A DNA stretch of 64,000 nucleotides from CAVPCZ01 sp963702445 (GTDB lineage Bacteria > Bacteroidota > Ignavibacteria > UBA10030 > UBA6906), in assembly GCA_963702445.1 (NCBI GenBank), contig CAVPCZ010000016.1, forward strand, positions 434,001 to 498,000, given 5' to 3'. Positions 27,571 to 37,670 of the stretch are shown in pieces (within the stretch, counting starts at the first letter, position 1; every line of letters begins with the position of its first letter). The translations under genes were made by a program, and so were the position numbers. A model generated the notes under the pieces. It worked only from the letters and a program-made list of their open reading frames with translations, ran no database searches and was not told the origin of the DNA.

Positions 27571-29001
27571 CTAGAAGAACCGTGATGTGACATCGACGAT
27601 CGTTGAGGGCAGAAGCCCGAGAAGCAGAAGCAGCAGCGCTGAAACCAGAAGCGCCGCGAGGCCGGCAGGGGCGGCGCTGAAGGTCCGTGTGGACGCGCTG
27701 TCGGAGAAATACATCAGGACCACAAGCCGCAAGTAGTAGTATGCCGACACCACGCTCATCAGGACGCCCAGAATGGCGAGCCAGGTATATCCCGCCTGGA
27801 TCGCGCCCAGGAACACATAGTATTTGCCGAAGAACCCCGCGAAGGGAGGAATGCCCGCCAGCGAGAACATGAATACCGCCGTCAGCCCCGCAACCAGCGG
27901 TTTCCGCTTCGACAATCCGGCGAAATCTTCCAGACGAAGATTCTCACCCCGGCCTGTTTCCACGGTCACCAGCACCCCGAAGGCCCCGAGATTCATCAGG
28001 GTGTATGCCATCAGGTAGAACAGGATCCCGTTGCTGCCGGGCGCGTTGGCGGCCACCACACCCGCGAGGAGGTAGCCGGCGTGCGCAATGCTGGAGTAGG
28101 CCAGCATGCGTTTGACGCTCGTCTGTGCGATGGCCAGCACATTTCCGGCGACCATCGAGAGTGCCGCAAGGACGGCGATCACTTCGCGTATCGCGTGCAC
28201 CTGCGTCAGGACATCGGGCGCGAACATGAGCAGAAAAATGGAGAACGCGGCGGCTTTGCCTCCGGTGGAAAGAAACGCGCTGACCGTGGTCGGGGCGCCT
28301 TCGTACACATCGGGCACCCACATGTGGAACGGGACCGCGGCAACCTTGAAGGCGAGGCCGACGAGCATCAGCCCGAGCCCGACGATGAAGAGCGGCGTCC
28401 CCGCCAGGAGGGGCACCTGCGCACGGAGTCCTTCGATATTCGTGGTGCCCGACGCTCCGTACAGAAGGGCAATGCCGTAGAGAAGAAACCCCGTGGCGAA
28501 CGCGCCCAGCAGGAAATACTTCAGTCCCGCCTCATTGCTGGCCGCCTCCGCACGGGCGAAGCCCGCAAGAACGTAGAACGCGATCGACATGGTCTCGAGC
28601 CCGAGAAAGAAGACCACGAGATCGTTGGAGGCGGCCATGGTCATCATGCCGAGCACAGCGATCAGCAGCAGGACATAGTACTCTCCGTGCTCGATCCCCT
28701 GCTTCCGCACGTAGTCCCGGGAGAGCAGAACGCTCAACAGCGCGGAAGTCCCGAAGACGAGGGCGAAGTAGCTGGCGAAGCCACCGGTCTTGACGGTTCC
28801 CCCGAAGGCGTAGCCCGGGGTATGGAGACTCTGGGCCGCCACGAGCATTGCCGCGACAACTCCGACCAGGGTCAGCCAGAAAGTCACCGTCTCGGTCTTA
28901 TCGCGGATCGATTCGACAATCACCACCAGCAGCGCGGTCAGCGTGATGATGCCCATCGGGCCGATCGCCAGAATGTCGTTCAGTGTTGTTGAAGGTGCCA
29001 T
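27571..29001 (-). CDS. nuoN: NADH-quinone oxidoreductase subunit N
   Basis: NuoN is one of the three antiporter-like proton-pumping membrane subunits of complex I. The intact 476-residue sequence has about 14 hydrophobic helices, LGLETMSIAFYVLAGFARAE with the conserved glutamate, LKYFLLGAFATGFLLYG with the conserved lysine, VPFHMWVPDVYEGAPTTVSA and KRMLAYSSIAHAGYLL. It is preceded by an Na+/H+ antiporter-like gene rather than directly by nuoM. The stop TAG abuts the ATG of nnrD. Confidence 0.96.
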   Translation of the reverse strand: MAPSTTLNDILAIGPMGIITLTALLVVIVESIRDKTETVTFWLTLVGVVAAMLVAAQSLHTPGYAFGGTVKTGGFASYFALVFGTSALLSVLLSRDYVRKQGIEHGEYYVLLLIAVLGMMTMAASNDLVVFFLGLETMSIAFYVLAGFARAEAASNEAGLKYFLLGAFATGFLLYGIALLYGASGTTNIEGLRAQVPLLAGTPLFIVGLGLMLVGLAFKVAAVPFHMWVPDVYEGAPTTVSAFLSTGGKAAAFSIFLLMFAPDVLTQVHAIREVIAVLAALSMVAGNVLAIAQTSVKRMLAYSSIAHAGYLLAGVVAANAPGSNGILFYLMAYTLMNLGAFGVLVTVETGRGENLRLEDFAGLSKRKPLVAGLTAVFMFSLAGIPPFAGFFGKYYVFLGAIQAGYTWLAILGVLMSVVSAYYYLRLVVLMYFSDSASTRTFSAAPAGLAALLVSALLLLLLGLLPSTIVDVTSRFF

Positions 29002-29050
29002 GCGTTTATCCGGTCTTTGCAGCTACGGTGAATGCAGGTTTCTCCCCCGA

Positions 29051-30548
29051 TCAGCGGAAAAACAGAAGCCAGATGATAAAGAAAATCGGCAGCAGCACGG
29101 GAATCGTGTATTTGAAGACATACGCGAAGAAGACCGGGGTTTCAACGCCCGACTGCTGCGCAATGGCCTTGACCATGAAATTGGGGCCGTTGCCGATGTA
29201 GGTGCACGCGCCAAAAAAGACCGCTCCCAGGGAGATCGCCTCGACGTGAAGGCTGTGATTTCCCAGCAGATGGGCCACGGCGATATCGGAGACCCGGACC
29301 GACCCGCTGATGACAAAATCATAGTGATACCGGAGAAGGGTTTCATACGCCGTCCGTATGGCCTCCGCGTTCGGTCCGGTCAACGAGGCAAGCTCCGCGC
29401 CGCGCGTTGCCACGGCGTGCTGCACGCCCGCCACGATGTCCGGAGTGACAAGAAGCCCGATCGCCGCGCTCAGAAAATTCAAATAGGTCGGCGCGTTGTC
29501 CAGGAACGCCGAAAGTATTCCGGTTGCCCAGAAGAACTGTCCGGCCGTGGAGATGCCGAGCGCCGCCGCGTTGGCTTCCAGCCAGTCCAGCGCGGGTATC
29601 ATGGTGGCGAAAATCCCGACGAAGAGGATCGCGACTTCCTGGATTGGGAGCGAAATTGAAATCGTTCTTCCGGTGTATATCGGGCTTCGTCGTAAAATAC
29701 GAGCCGAGGGCGGCGGCAACCATCAACCCTTCCCGGAGGAAGGGCGGATCGGTGACAAACACCGCCACCAGGATGACCGCAAGGAAGAAAATATTCTGGG
29801 CGCCTTCAACGGCGCCCTCTTCATGGGCTTCCTGTGCCTCGTGGAGCTTGGCGTGAGGGAGCCGGTGGAGACTGAACGTGTCCATTCCGTAGAACACGGC
29901 GAGCACCAAGGTCATTGCCACAAGCCAGGGGAGCCAGAGCTTTTCGACCACCCAGAAGAACGGAATCCCCTTCAGGTAGCCCAGGAACAGGGGTGGATCG
30001 CCGATGGGTGTCAGCGCGCCCCCCATGTTGCTCACGATGAAAATGAAGAAGACGATATGGAAGGGTTTGATCCGGTACTTGTTCACGCGGATGAACGGAC
30101 GGATCAGGATCATGGATGCGCCCGTGGTTCCGACGATGTTGGAGAGCACCGCCCCGATCGCCAGCAGGAACACGTTGGAAAGCGGGCGGGATTTCCCGCG
30201 GATCCGGATGTGAATGCCTCCCGCGACGACGAACAGGGATCCGATCAGGACGATGAAGCTGATGTACTCCACCAGCGTATGGAGCAACCGTGCGGGAGCG
30301 TGAAGAAAAAAGAGATAGTACACCACGTTCACGAGTCCCAGTCCGATCGCCACAACCTGATAATGGTGTTCCCACCAGTGACGGTTGATGAACGGCATCA
30401 CCGCCACCGCCAGCAGCAGCGTCACGAACGGAAGGATCATCCAGGGGGATACGGCCGCGGCCTCCCCTCCTTCGCCGGCAAGCAGCGGCACCGGCAGAAG
30501 CAGAACCGGGAGCATCATCAACGCGCGGTGGAGTCGTCTGCCGGTCAT
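29051..30548 (-). CDS. NhaD/CitMHS-type sodium:proton antiporter inside the nuo operon (frameshifted)
   Basis: The ATG at 30548 overlaps the nuoM stop by ATGA. A signal-like first helix is followed by ten or more hydrophobic segments. The motif FIVSNMGGALTPIGDPP is characteristic of ion-transporter-superfamily antiporters such as NhaD, and FLDNAPTYLNFL and TYIGNGPNFMVKAIA recur in the second half as expected for an inverted-repeat fold. A frameshift near 29650 splits the protein into residues 1-300 and 301-499. It probably exchanges Na+ for H+ across the inner membrane; citrate or arsenite transport is a less likely alternative. Its place between nuoM and nuoN is unusual. Confidence 0.82.
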
Positions 30549-32093
30549 CGGCCTCCCTGTTCGCGTCCGGGGATCTTCGTCGCCTCTCCCGTGACCGCCT
30601 GTCCGCGCCGGGCCTCTTCTATCTGATGCACGACCTGACGCACGGCCGGGGCGGATTTGTCCAGAAAGGTTTTGGGGAACACACCGATCCAGACGATGAA
30701 GATGATGATCGGAACAAGCACGGCCCATTCCCGCACCGAGAGATCCCGCAGCCCTTTGTTGTCCGGGTTTTCCAGACGGCCGAAGAAGACCCGCTGGTAG
30801 CTCCAGAGGAGATACACGGCCGCGAGGATCACGCCGCTTGCGGCCACGACCGCGTACCAGCGCGAGGCGAGGAACACGCTCTTGAAGGCACCCAGCAGGA
30901 TGAGGAATTCCCCCACAAACCCGTTGAGCCCGGGCAGCCCCACGGAGGAGAGCATCACGATCATGAAGAAGGTGGCAAAGACCGGCATCACCTTTGCGAT
31001 CCCGCCGTAGTCTTTGATCATGCGGCTGTGGCGGCGCTCGTAGATCATCCCGACGAGGAGGAAGAGCGCCCCCGTGGAGAGTCCGTGATTGATCATCTGG
31101 ATCACCGCCCCCTGCATGCCTTCCTCATTCAGCGCGAAGAGTCCGAGAACAACGAAGCCGAGATGGCTCACCGAGGAGTAGGCGACAAGCTTCTTCAGAT
31201 CCGGCTGGACCATCGAGACAAGGGCGCCGTAGATGATGCCGATGACCGCGAGGACGGCGATCAGCGGGAGGAAGGCAAAGGTCGCGTACGGAAAGAGCGG
31301 GATGCAGAACCGCACCAGTCCGTACGTTCCCATCTTCAGCAGCACCCCCGCCAGGATGACGCTGCCCGCCGTCGGTGCCTGGACATGGGCATCCGGCAGC
31401 CAGGTGTGCAGGGGAAACAGAGGCACTTTGATGGCGAAGCTGAGCGTGAAGGCAAGGAACATCCAGGATTGTATGCCCGGGGGAATCCCCGGGGCGATGT
31501 TCATCAGCAGAAGAAGATCGGTGGTAAAGCGCCCGCCCGGGAGCGTGGAAGCATAGTAACCGAGCCAGATAATGGCCACGAGCATCAGCAGGCTGCCCGC
31601 CATCGTGTAGAGGAAGAACTTCACCGCGGCGTAGACGCGGTCGGTTCCCCCCCAGATCCCGATGATGAAGTACATGGGGATCAGCATGAACTCCCAGAAG
31701 ACGTAGAAGAGAAACATGTCGAGCGCCAGGAACACGCCCAGCGTGCCCACCTCCAGCAGGAGCATCAAGCGCCACGAATCCGCGCACGCGGTCGTGCACG
31801 GAATTCCAGGAGGCAAGCAGGGCGATCGGCGTGAGGAATGCGGTGAGCACCACGAGCAGGAGCGAAATCCCGTCCACGCCGAGATGGTAGGACACATCCA
31901 GCGCCGGAATCCACGAAACCTTTTCGACGAACTGCATTCCCGCCACCGTGCCGTCGAAGGCCAGGAACAGCCAGACGGAAGCGGCGAAGGCGATGAGGGA
32001 GAAGGCCAGGCCGGCGGCTTTCACGGCCGCCCTGGGCACCAGCGCAACAACCAGTGCGCCGAGGAGCGGGAAGAGCAGTATCAGACTGAGCAC
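30545..32093 (-). CDS. nuoM: NADH-quinone oxidoreductase subunit M (one frameshift)
   Basis: NuoM is an antiporter-like proton-pumping subunit of complex I. The ATG at 32093 opens MLSLILLFPLLGALVVALVP, then YHLGVDGISLLLVVLTAFL. After a frameshift near 31770 the sequence continues with FYVFWEFMLIPMYFIIGIWG (conserved glutamate), FFLYTMAGSLLMLVAI, PLFPLHTWLPDAHVQAPTAG and KKLVAYSSVSHLGFVVLG. Corrected length is about 516 residues. It lies 30 bases after nuoL and is coupled to the antiporter gene. Confidence 0.96.
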
Positions 32094-32123
32094 GTGCGGT
32101 TCACTCGTAGACGTTCCGGAAAA

Positions 32124-34059
32124 TTACTTCGCCAGCAGCCATGCCAGCATGACAATGACACCGACCACAAACACCAGCACGTAGCTCTGGGCCATGCCGG
32201 TCTGCACGACGCGAAGCGACCGGCTGAGCATCCCGAACAACCGTGCAACGGCGTTCACCGTCCAGTCGATCACTCCGACGTCCAGCCCTTTCCAGAGGAG
32301 ACCCTCGGAGGCCCTGCGGATCGGGGTGACGACGGCCGCTTCATACACTTCATCGACATAGTATTTGTTGAGGAGCAGTTTGTAGGCGGGGGCGAAGCGT
32401 CCCGCGAGCGAATCGGGGATATCCTTCCGCCGGGTGTACCAGGCCCGCGCGAGGAAAATCCCGCTCAGGGCGAGACCCACCGACAGTACCATCAAGGCAT
32501 ACTCGAGGGCGTGATTCTCGTGCTGCCCCAGGGCCATCCGGTCATACGCCGGTTGAAAAACCGGCGCCAGCCAGTGTTCGATGGCGTTGGCACCGCCGAG
32601 GCTGGCGGGGATCCCGAGTACGCCGCCCGATGAGAGAGAGAAGTGCCAGGATCATCAGCGGGACGGTCATGGTCTTCGGAGCTTCATGCGGGTGCTTCCC
32701 CGGCGCCCACCGGGGTTCGCCGTCGAATGTCAGGGTCACCAGCCGGAACATGTAGAACGCCGTCATAAATGCCCCCGCGAGTCCCATCAGCCAGAACCCC
32801 CACTGCCCTCCCGCAAACGCCTTCCAGAGAATCTCATCCTTGCTGAAGAAACCGGAGAACGGGAAGATGCCGGCGATCGCAATCGCCCCGACGAGGAACG
32901 TCCGGTAGGTCACGGGCAGATGCGACTTCAGTCCGCCCATGTGCTGGATGTCCTGTTCATCGTGCAGGGCATGGATCACCGCATCCGGCGCCGAGGAAGA
33001 GCAGCGCCTTGAAGAAGGCGTGCGTCATGACGTGGAAGATGCCCGCGCTGAATGCGCCGACACCCAGGGCAAGGAACATGTACCCGAGCTGGCTCACGGT
33101 GGAGTACGCGAGCACTTTCTTGATGTCGTTCTGGACCAGGCCGATGGTGGCGGCAAGGAGCGCCGTCGCAGCGCCGACGACGGCGACGACCTCCAGCGAC
33201 ACGGGAGCAAGCGCGTAGAGGATCGAGCAGCGGGCGACCATGTACACGCCCGCCGTCACCATGGTGGCGGCATGGATAAGGGCGCTGACGGGCGTGGGGC
33301 CGGCCATGGCGTCGGGGAGCCAGACGAACAGGGGGATCTGGGCGGACTTCCCCGTCGCGCCAAGAAACAGCGCGAGGGTGATCGCAGATCATCACGTTGC
33401 GCCCCGCCTCAAATACCGCCGCCTGCGCGAACACGGTCTGGAAACGCAGTGAACCGAAGGTCATGAAGATCAGGAACATGCCGATGAGGAAGCCGAAGTC
33501 GCCGATCCGGTTGACGATGAAGGCCTTCTTCGCGGCATCCCCCGTTGTCCCCTTCTCGAAATTCCGGTCGTACCAGAACCCGATCAGCAGATAGGAGCAG
33601 AGCCCCACCCCTTCCCACCCGAGGAACAGCAGGAGGAAATTGTCCGCCATGACCAGGTTCAGCATGGCGAAGATGAAGAGGTTCAGATAGGCGAAGAACC
33701 GCCAGAACCCCGGATCGCCGTGCATGTAGCCGATGGAGTAGACATGGATCAGGAAGCCCACTCCCGTGACGATGAGCAGCATCACGACGGAGAGCTGGTC
33801 GACCTGGTAGGCGACGCCTGCCGTGAGACCGCCCGCGCTGATCCAGGGGAACAGATCGATGATGCGCACGCGGTCGTCCGCGGGCGGCGCCGAGCAGCTC
33901 CAGAAGCGTGAACACGCCGATCACGAAACCGGCGCCGACCGCAGCGCTGCCGATTGCGCCGATCAGGGCTTCATTCTTGATCTTCCGTCCCAGGAGTCCG
34001 TTGACCAGGAACCCCAGGAGCGGGAGGAAGACGGCGAGCGGGACGAGTTGAGAGGCCAT
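32124..34059 (-). CDS. nuoL: NADH-quinone oxidoreductase subunit L (frameshifted)
   Basis: NuoL is the distal proton-pumping subunit of complex I with the long lateral helix. The ATG at 34059 shares TAATG with the nuoK stop and begins MASQLVPLAVFLPLLGFLVN. Later pieces show FLFLGWEGVGLCSYLLIGFW, KKAFIVNRIGDFGFLIGMF, TPVSALIHAATMVTAGVYMV and KKVLAYSTVSQLGYMFLALG. The C-terminal lateral helix region ends MLAWLLAK. Four one-base shifts near 33880, 33385, 32985 and 32560 break it. Corrected length is about 645 residues, standard for NuoL. Confidence 0.95.
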
Positions 34060-34364
34060 TACCACTTCAGGATGTTGATGTCGTCGATGTTCACAGTCTG
34101 CTTGTTGCGGAAGAGCGCGATCACGATCGCCAGCCCGACCGCAGCTTCCGCCGCCGCGACGGCCATCACGAAGAACACGAGCGCCTGGCCGTTGATATCG
34201 CCGAGCGCGGAGGAAAAGGCGATGAGCGTGAGGTTCACGGCGTTGAGCATGAGCTCGATGCACATGAAGACCACGATCACGTTGCGGCGTATGAGCACGC
34301 CGACGACGCCGATCGTGAAGAGGACGGCGCTGAGGCTCAGGAAATACGGGAGGGGAACGGACAT
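34059..34364 (-). CDS. nuoK: NADH-quinone oxidoreductase subunit K
   Basis: NuoK is a three-helix membrane subunit of complex I. The intact 101-residue sequence contains the two buried glutamates in VVFMCIELMLNAVNL and AVAAAEAAVGLAIVIALF, and ends NIDDINILKW, the usual NuoK C-terminus. It overlaps nuoL by one base and follows nuoJ by ten. Confidence 0.97.
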   Translation of the reverse strand: MSVPLPYFLSLSAVLFTIGVVGVLIRRNVIVVFMCIELMLNAVNLTLIAFSSALGDINGQALVFFVMAVAAAEAAVGLAIVIALFRNKQTVNIDDINILKW

Positions 34365-34374
34365 GGGTCTTCTC

Positions 34375-34890
34375 TTACGTGAGACGCTTTTTTGCCAGGA
34401 TCACCGCCCCGATCACCGCCGCAAGCAGCAGCATCCCGGTGAGTTCCAGCGGAAACAGATATCGTGAAAAGAGCGCCGCACCCATGGCTTCCACGGTGCC
34501 CACGCCGGAGCCCGCCTGCACGTCACGGCGCAGCGGTTCGGTGAACGGCGTGAAAACGAACAGGTAGAGCATCTCGAGCACGAATCCGATTGCCAGGCCG
34601 GCTCCGAGTGCGGTGCGGAACCCGAGGCGGAATGCCGGAGTCTCCTCGTCGCCGAGATTCAGCAGCATGATGACGAAGACCACCAGGACCATGATGGCGC
34701 CCGCATAGACCGCGATCTGCAGGACCGCGAGCAGCTGCGCGCGGAGCAGCAGATACAGACCTGCCAGGCAGAAGAAGTTGCCGATGAGGCTGATGGCGCT
34801 GACCACCGGATTACGGTGGACGATCATCAGCACGGCTGTGGTGACCGCCATGGCGGCCAGAAAGAAGAACAACAGAGGTTCGAAGGTCAC
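34375..34890 (-). CDS. nuoJ: NADH-quinone oxidoreductase subunit J
   Basis: NuoJ is a five-helix membrane subunit of complex I next to NuoK. The 171-residue protein reads TFEPLLFFFLAAMAVTTAVL, NPVVSAISLIGNFFCLAGLY and the conserved LAVLQIAVYAGAIMVLVVFVIMLLNLG-type segment. The start codon is GTG at 34890 with a weak ribosome-binding site. It is the first nuo gene of this block; nuoI, which normally comes directly before it, is 31 kb away on the same strand. The gene upstream encodes a small outer-membrane protein. Confidence 0.95.
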   Translation of the reverse strand: MTFEPLLFFFLAAMAVTTAVLMIVHRNPVVSAISLIGNFFCLAGLYLLLRAQLLAVLQIAVYAGAIMVLVVFVIMLLNLGDEETPAFRLGFRTALGAGLAIGFVLEMLYLFVFTPFTEPLRRDVQAGSGVGTVEAMGAALFSRYLFPLELTGMLLLAAVIGAVILAKKRLT

Positions 34891-34976
34891 GATGCCACTC
34901 GTTGAATACTGCGCGATGGAGGACGTGGAAGTTCAAAAATACGACAAATCCGCAAGAGAAGCAAAACGGAGAGCGC

Positions 34977-35480
34977 TCACCGGAAGTAGTAATGGAGCCC
35001 GATCTGCGGCAGGGGAAGCACCGTGCCGTCGGAAAAATAGGTGAACAGGAGGTCGACCATCACATGCACGCCGCCTCCCGCGTGCACCTCCCCCCCGATC
35101 CCGGCGCCCAGTCTGCCCGGAGCGGCCATCTCGTTCAACTCGGGTTTCCCGGAATAAGAAGTACGACGTCCCGGCGGCCGCAAAAAACCGGGTGACGCCG
35201 GTCTTCTTGATGTCGTACTGCAACTCCACGCCGATCGAGTACGAGAGATGATCGTCCGACTTGATGATCCCTCCGGTGATCTGGTAGCTCAACGGGGACG
35301 GGAGATGGTGGCGGAAGCTGAGACCGACTCCGGATGCGGGTCCGGCGAAGAGCCCCATGGCGAAAACGTTTTCCCGGGGGGCAGCCACGGCATCCTCCTC
35401 CGGCGAGACCACCTGCGCGGAAGCCATGCCGGCAGAGATCGCAGAGCACGAGCAGGAGAGAACCGAACGGATCTTTTCAT
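34977..35480 (-). CDS. Small outer-membrane beta-barrel-like protein (frameshifted)
   Basis: The ATG at 35480 starts MKRSVRFS. Two shifts inside the signal peptide lead to a C-terminal part reading AISAGMASAQVV, so the signal peptide can be rebuilt with cleavage after ASA. The mature part has strand-like alternation (GVGLSFRHHLPSPLSYQIT, SIGVELQYDIKKTGVTRFF). After another shift near 35170 it reads GGVHVMVDLLFTYFSDG and ends IGLHYYFR, an aromatic terminus typical of barrels. About 167 residues, function unknown. It follows the ABC permease by 7 bases and precedes nuoJ. Confidence 0.6.
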
Positions 35481-35487
35481 GGGCATC

Positions 35488-36733
35488 TTATCCTGTCCGT
35501 ATCCAGCGGAGGATCTCCGCCAGTTTCGGGCTTTTTCCGGTGACAAGGATCCCGATGCGGAAAATCCGCCCCGCGGCCACCATGGCCAGATAGATCGAAA
35601 CGAGCAGGAGCCCGACGGTCGCCAGGATCTCCCAGAGTGCCGGCATCTGGATCGGGATGCGCAACGCCATCATGGTCGGCGTCAGAAGAGGGAAAAAGGT
35701 GAGCACCTTGATCCATGCGGCGTCCGGTTCCTTCATCGCGGGGATCGCGAGGACAATCGGGACGATCAGCAGCATGACCAGATAGGAGGTGACCTGCTGC
35801 GCTTCCTGCTCGGTGTTGAGCGGCGAACCCGACACCGATGAACACCGCCGCGTAGAGAAGATAGCCCAGGATGAAATACAGGACCAGCAGCAGCGCATTG
35901 GTGGCGTCGATGATATTCATGCCGAACTGCACCGAAGCGGCCACACCGATCAGTCGCCCAGAACGCCATCTGCGTGAGGCCGAGCGCGCTCAGCCCGAGA
36001 ACCTTCCCGGCCATCAGCTGGGTCGGCGAACAGGAGGACACCAGCACCTCCACGATGCGGTTGGATTTCTCTTCGATGACGCTCCGCACCAGCATCTGCC
36101 CGGAGGTGATGATCAGCAGAAACAGCATCATCATGAACACGTAGGCCGAGAAGAACACCGTTCGAAGCCGCCGTCCTCCCGTTCGCCGCCGCTGGCGACC
36201 TTGACCATCCGGACATCGAGACGGACATCCAGTTCGCGGAGCAGTGCGGGATCCAGCCCGAGCGCCGCCACCCGCTGTTCCGCGCGGATCTCCTTGAGGT
36301 TCTCTTCAATCCGCGCCCCGATGCGAAAATCGCCGACGGACTTCGAGCGGAACTCGACGAGGCTGTCGCGCACCGGATCCAGGGCGAAGAAGCCCTCCAG
36401 CTCGTCAGCGGCGACGCGGCGCGAGGCTTCGCGAACCGCCTCCTCGATATCCGCTCCGGGCCCGACAGCCAGAGGGAGGACGATGTAGTTCGGCCGGCCG
36501 TTCTTCAGCGTGTATCGCTGCTGCATGCGCTGGGCGAACGGAGCCGCGACCCGTCCCCCGGGATCGATAATGCCGATCACCCGGCTCTCGGTATCCTCCT
36601 GCGTGGCAAACAGCGTGGGCAGCACACCCATCGCAATCATGATGAGCGGCGTGAGAAGCAACCCGATCAGGAACGCCTTGCTCTTGACCTTTTCGAGATA
36701 CTCCCAGCGTGCGACCGCCAGCACTTTGCTCAT
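35488..36733 (-). CDS. ABC transporter permease, NatB/YhaP-like (frameshifted)
   Basis: The ATG at 36733 gives MSKVLAVARWEYLEKVKSKA, with a first helix FLIGLLLTPLIMIAMGVLP. A large soluble extracytoplasmic segment of about 150 residues follows, then a cluster of five helices beginning MFFSAYVFMMMLFLLIITSG, with the conserved EEKSNRIVEVLVSSCSPTQLM. This architecture matches COG1668 ABC-2 permeases such as NatB. Three shifts near 36165, 35960 and 35830 break it; corrected length is about 415 residues. It overlaps the ATPase stop by ATGA. NatAB exports Na+ in Bacillus, but most homologues have no proven substrate. Confidence 0.8.
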
Positions 36734-37656
36734 GAGACGCCCTCCCCTGCCGCCTGCACGGCGGCACGGTTCGCCGACGGTATTGATGAAGATGGAATGC
36801 AGCGAGGGCTCCAGGAGCTCCACCTTGCGGAGCTCCACGCGAGGGTTGACCAGCGCGAGGATGTCCCGGAGCTGCGGTGCCGCCCGCCAGCTCGAGCTCG
36901 GCGCTGCGCTCGTAAAGGAGCGCGCGGTGCACCCCGGGCAGGTCCGCCATGAATGCCCCGTCGCCGTCGAATTCCAGGTGCAGCGAATTCTTCCCGTACC
37001 GCTTCTTCACATCCCGCACCGTGCCGCCAAGAACGACCTTCCCTCTGTTGATCAGGCAGAGCGTGTCGCTCAACCGTTCCGCCTGATCCATCTGATGGGT
37101 CGAAAAGATGACCGCTTTCTCCCTCTGCTTCAGCTCCTGCAAGACATCCTTGAAGCAGTATCTGGTTCACCGGATCCAGGCCGGAGAACGGTTCGTCAAG
37201 CACCACCAGCACCGGGTCGTGAATGATCGAACAGATGAACTGCACCTTCTGCTGGTTTCCCTTGGAGAGCTCTTCCGTGCGGCGAAGCTCCTGCCCGCGA
37301 GTCCCATCCGCTCGAGCCAGCGCAACGCCTCCCGCCGCGCCGCGGGCCGTGACATTCCGCGGAGCTCGGCCAGATACAGGATGGTGTCGATCAGCTTGCT
37401 TTTCTTGTAGAGTCCCCGCTCTTCCGGAAGATAGCCCACCGTATTCCGTGTCGCATCGCTGAACGGCTTCCCGTCATAGGTCACCGTTCCGCTGTCCGCC
37501 TCCAGAATCTTCAGGATCATCCGGATCGTCGTGGTCTTTCCCGCGCCGTTCGGACCCAGGAGGCCGAAGATCTCGCCTCGGGAGACGGCGAACGAAACGG
37601 CGTCGACGGCGACCGTCGAATGGAACTGTTTGCGAGAGGGCCTGAACATCAAGCAT
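36730..37656 (-). CDS. ABC transporter ATP-binding protein, NatA-like (frameshifted)
   Basis: The start is ATG 37656 (MLDVQALS); a shift near 37630 then gives FHSTVAVDAVSFAVSRGEIF. The Walker A motif GPNGAGKTTT, YLPEERGLYKK with the Q-loop region, and the H-loop VIFSTHQMDQAERLSDTL are clear. The signature and Walker B region (LSKGNQQK, LLVLDEPFSGLDP-type) lies between 37300 and 37165, broken over two frames (VLVVLDEPFSGLDPVN is readable). The C-terminal DUF4162-like domain ends with RKVELLEPSLHSIFI. About 308 residues after correction. It pairs with the permease by ATGA overlap and lies 14 bases after asnS. Confidence 0.85.
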
Positions 37657-37670
37657 GCGGGGGATCCGGA

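Noticed and set aside
26044..27585. 513-codon plus-strand frame opposite the NAD(P)HX repair gene
   Set aside because: It mirrors an intact conserved gene on the minus strand and shows no protein motifs.
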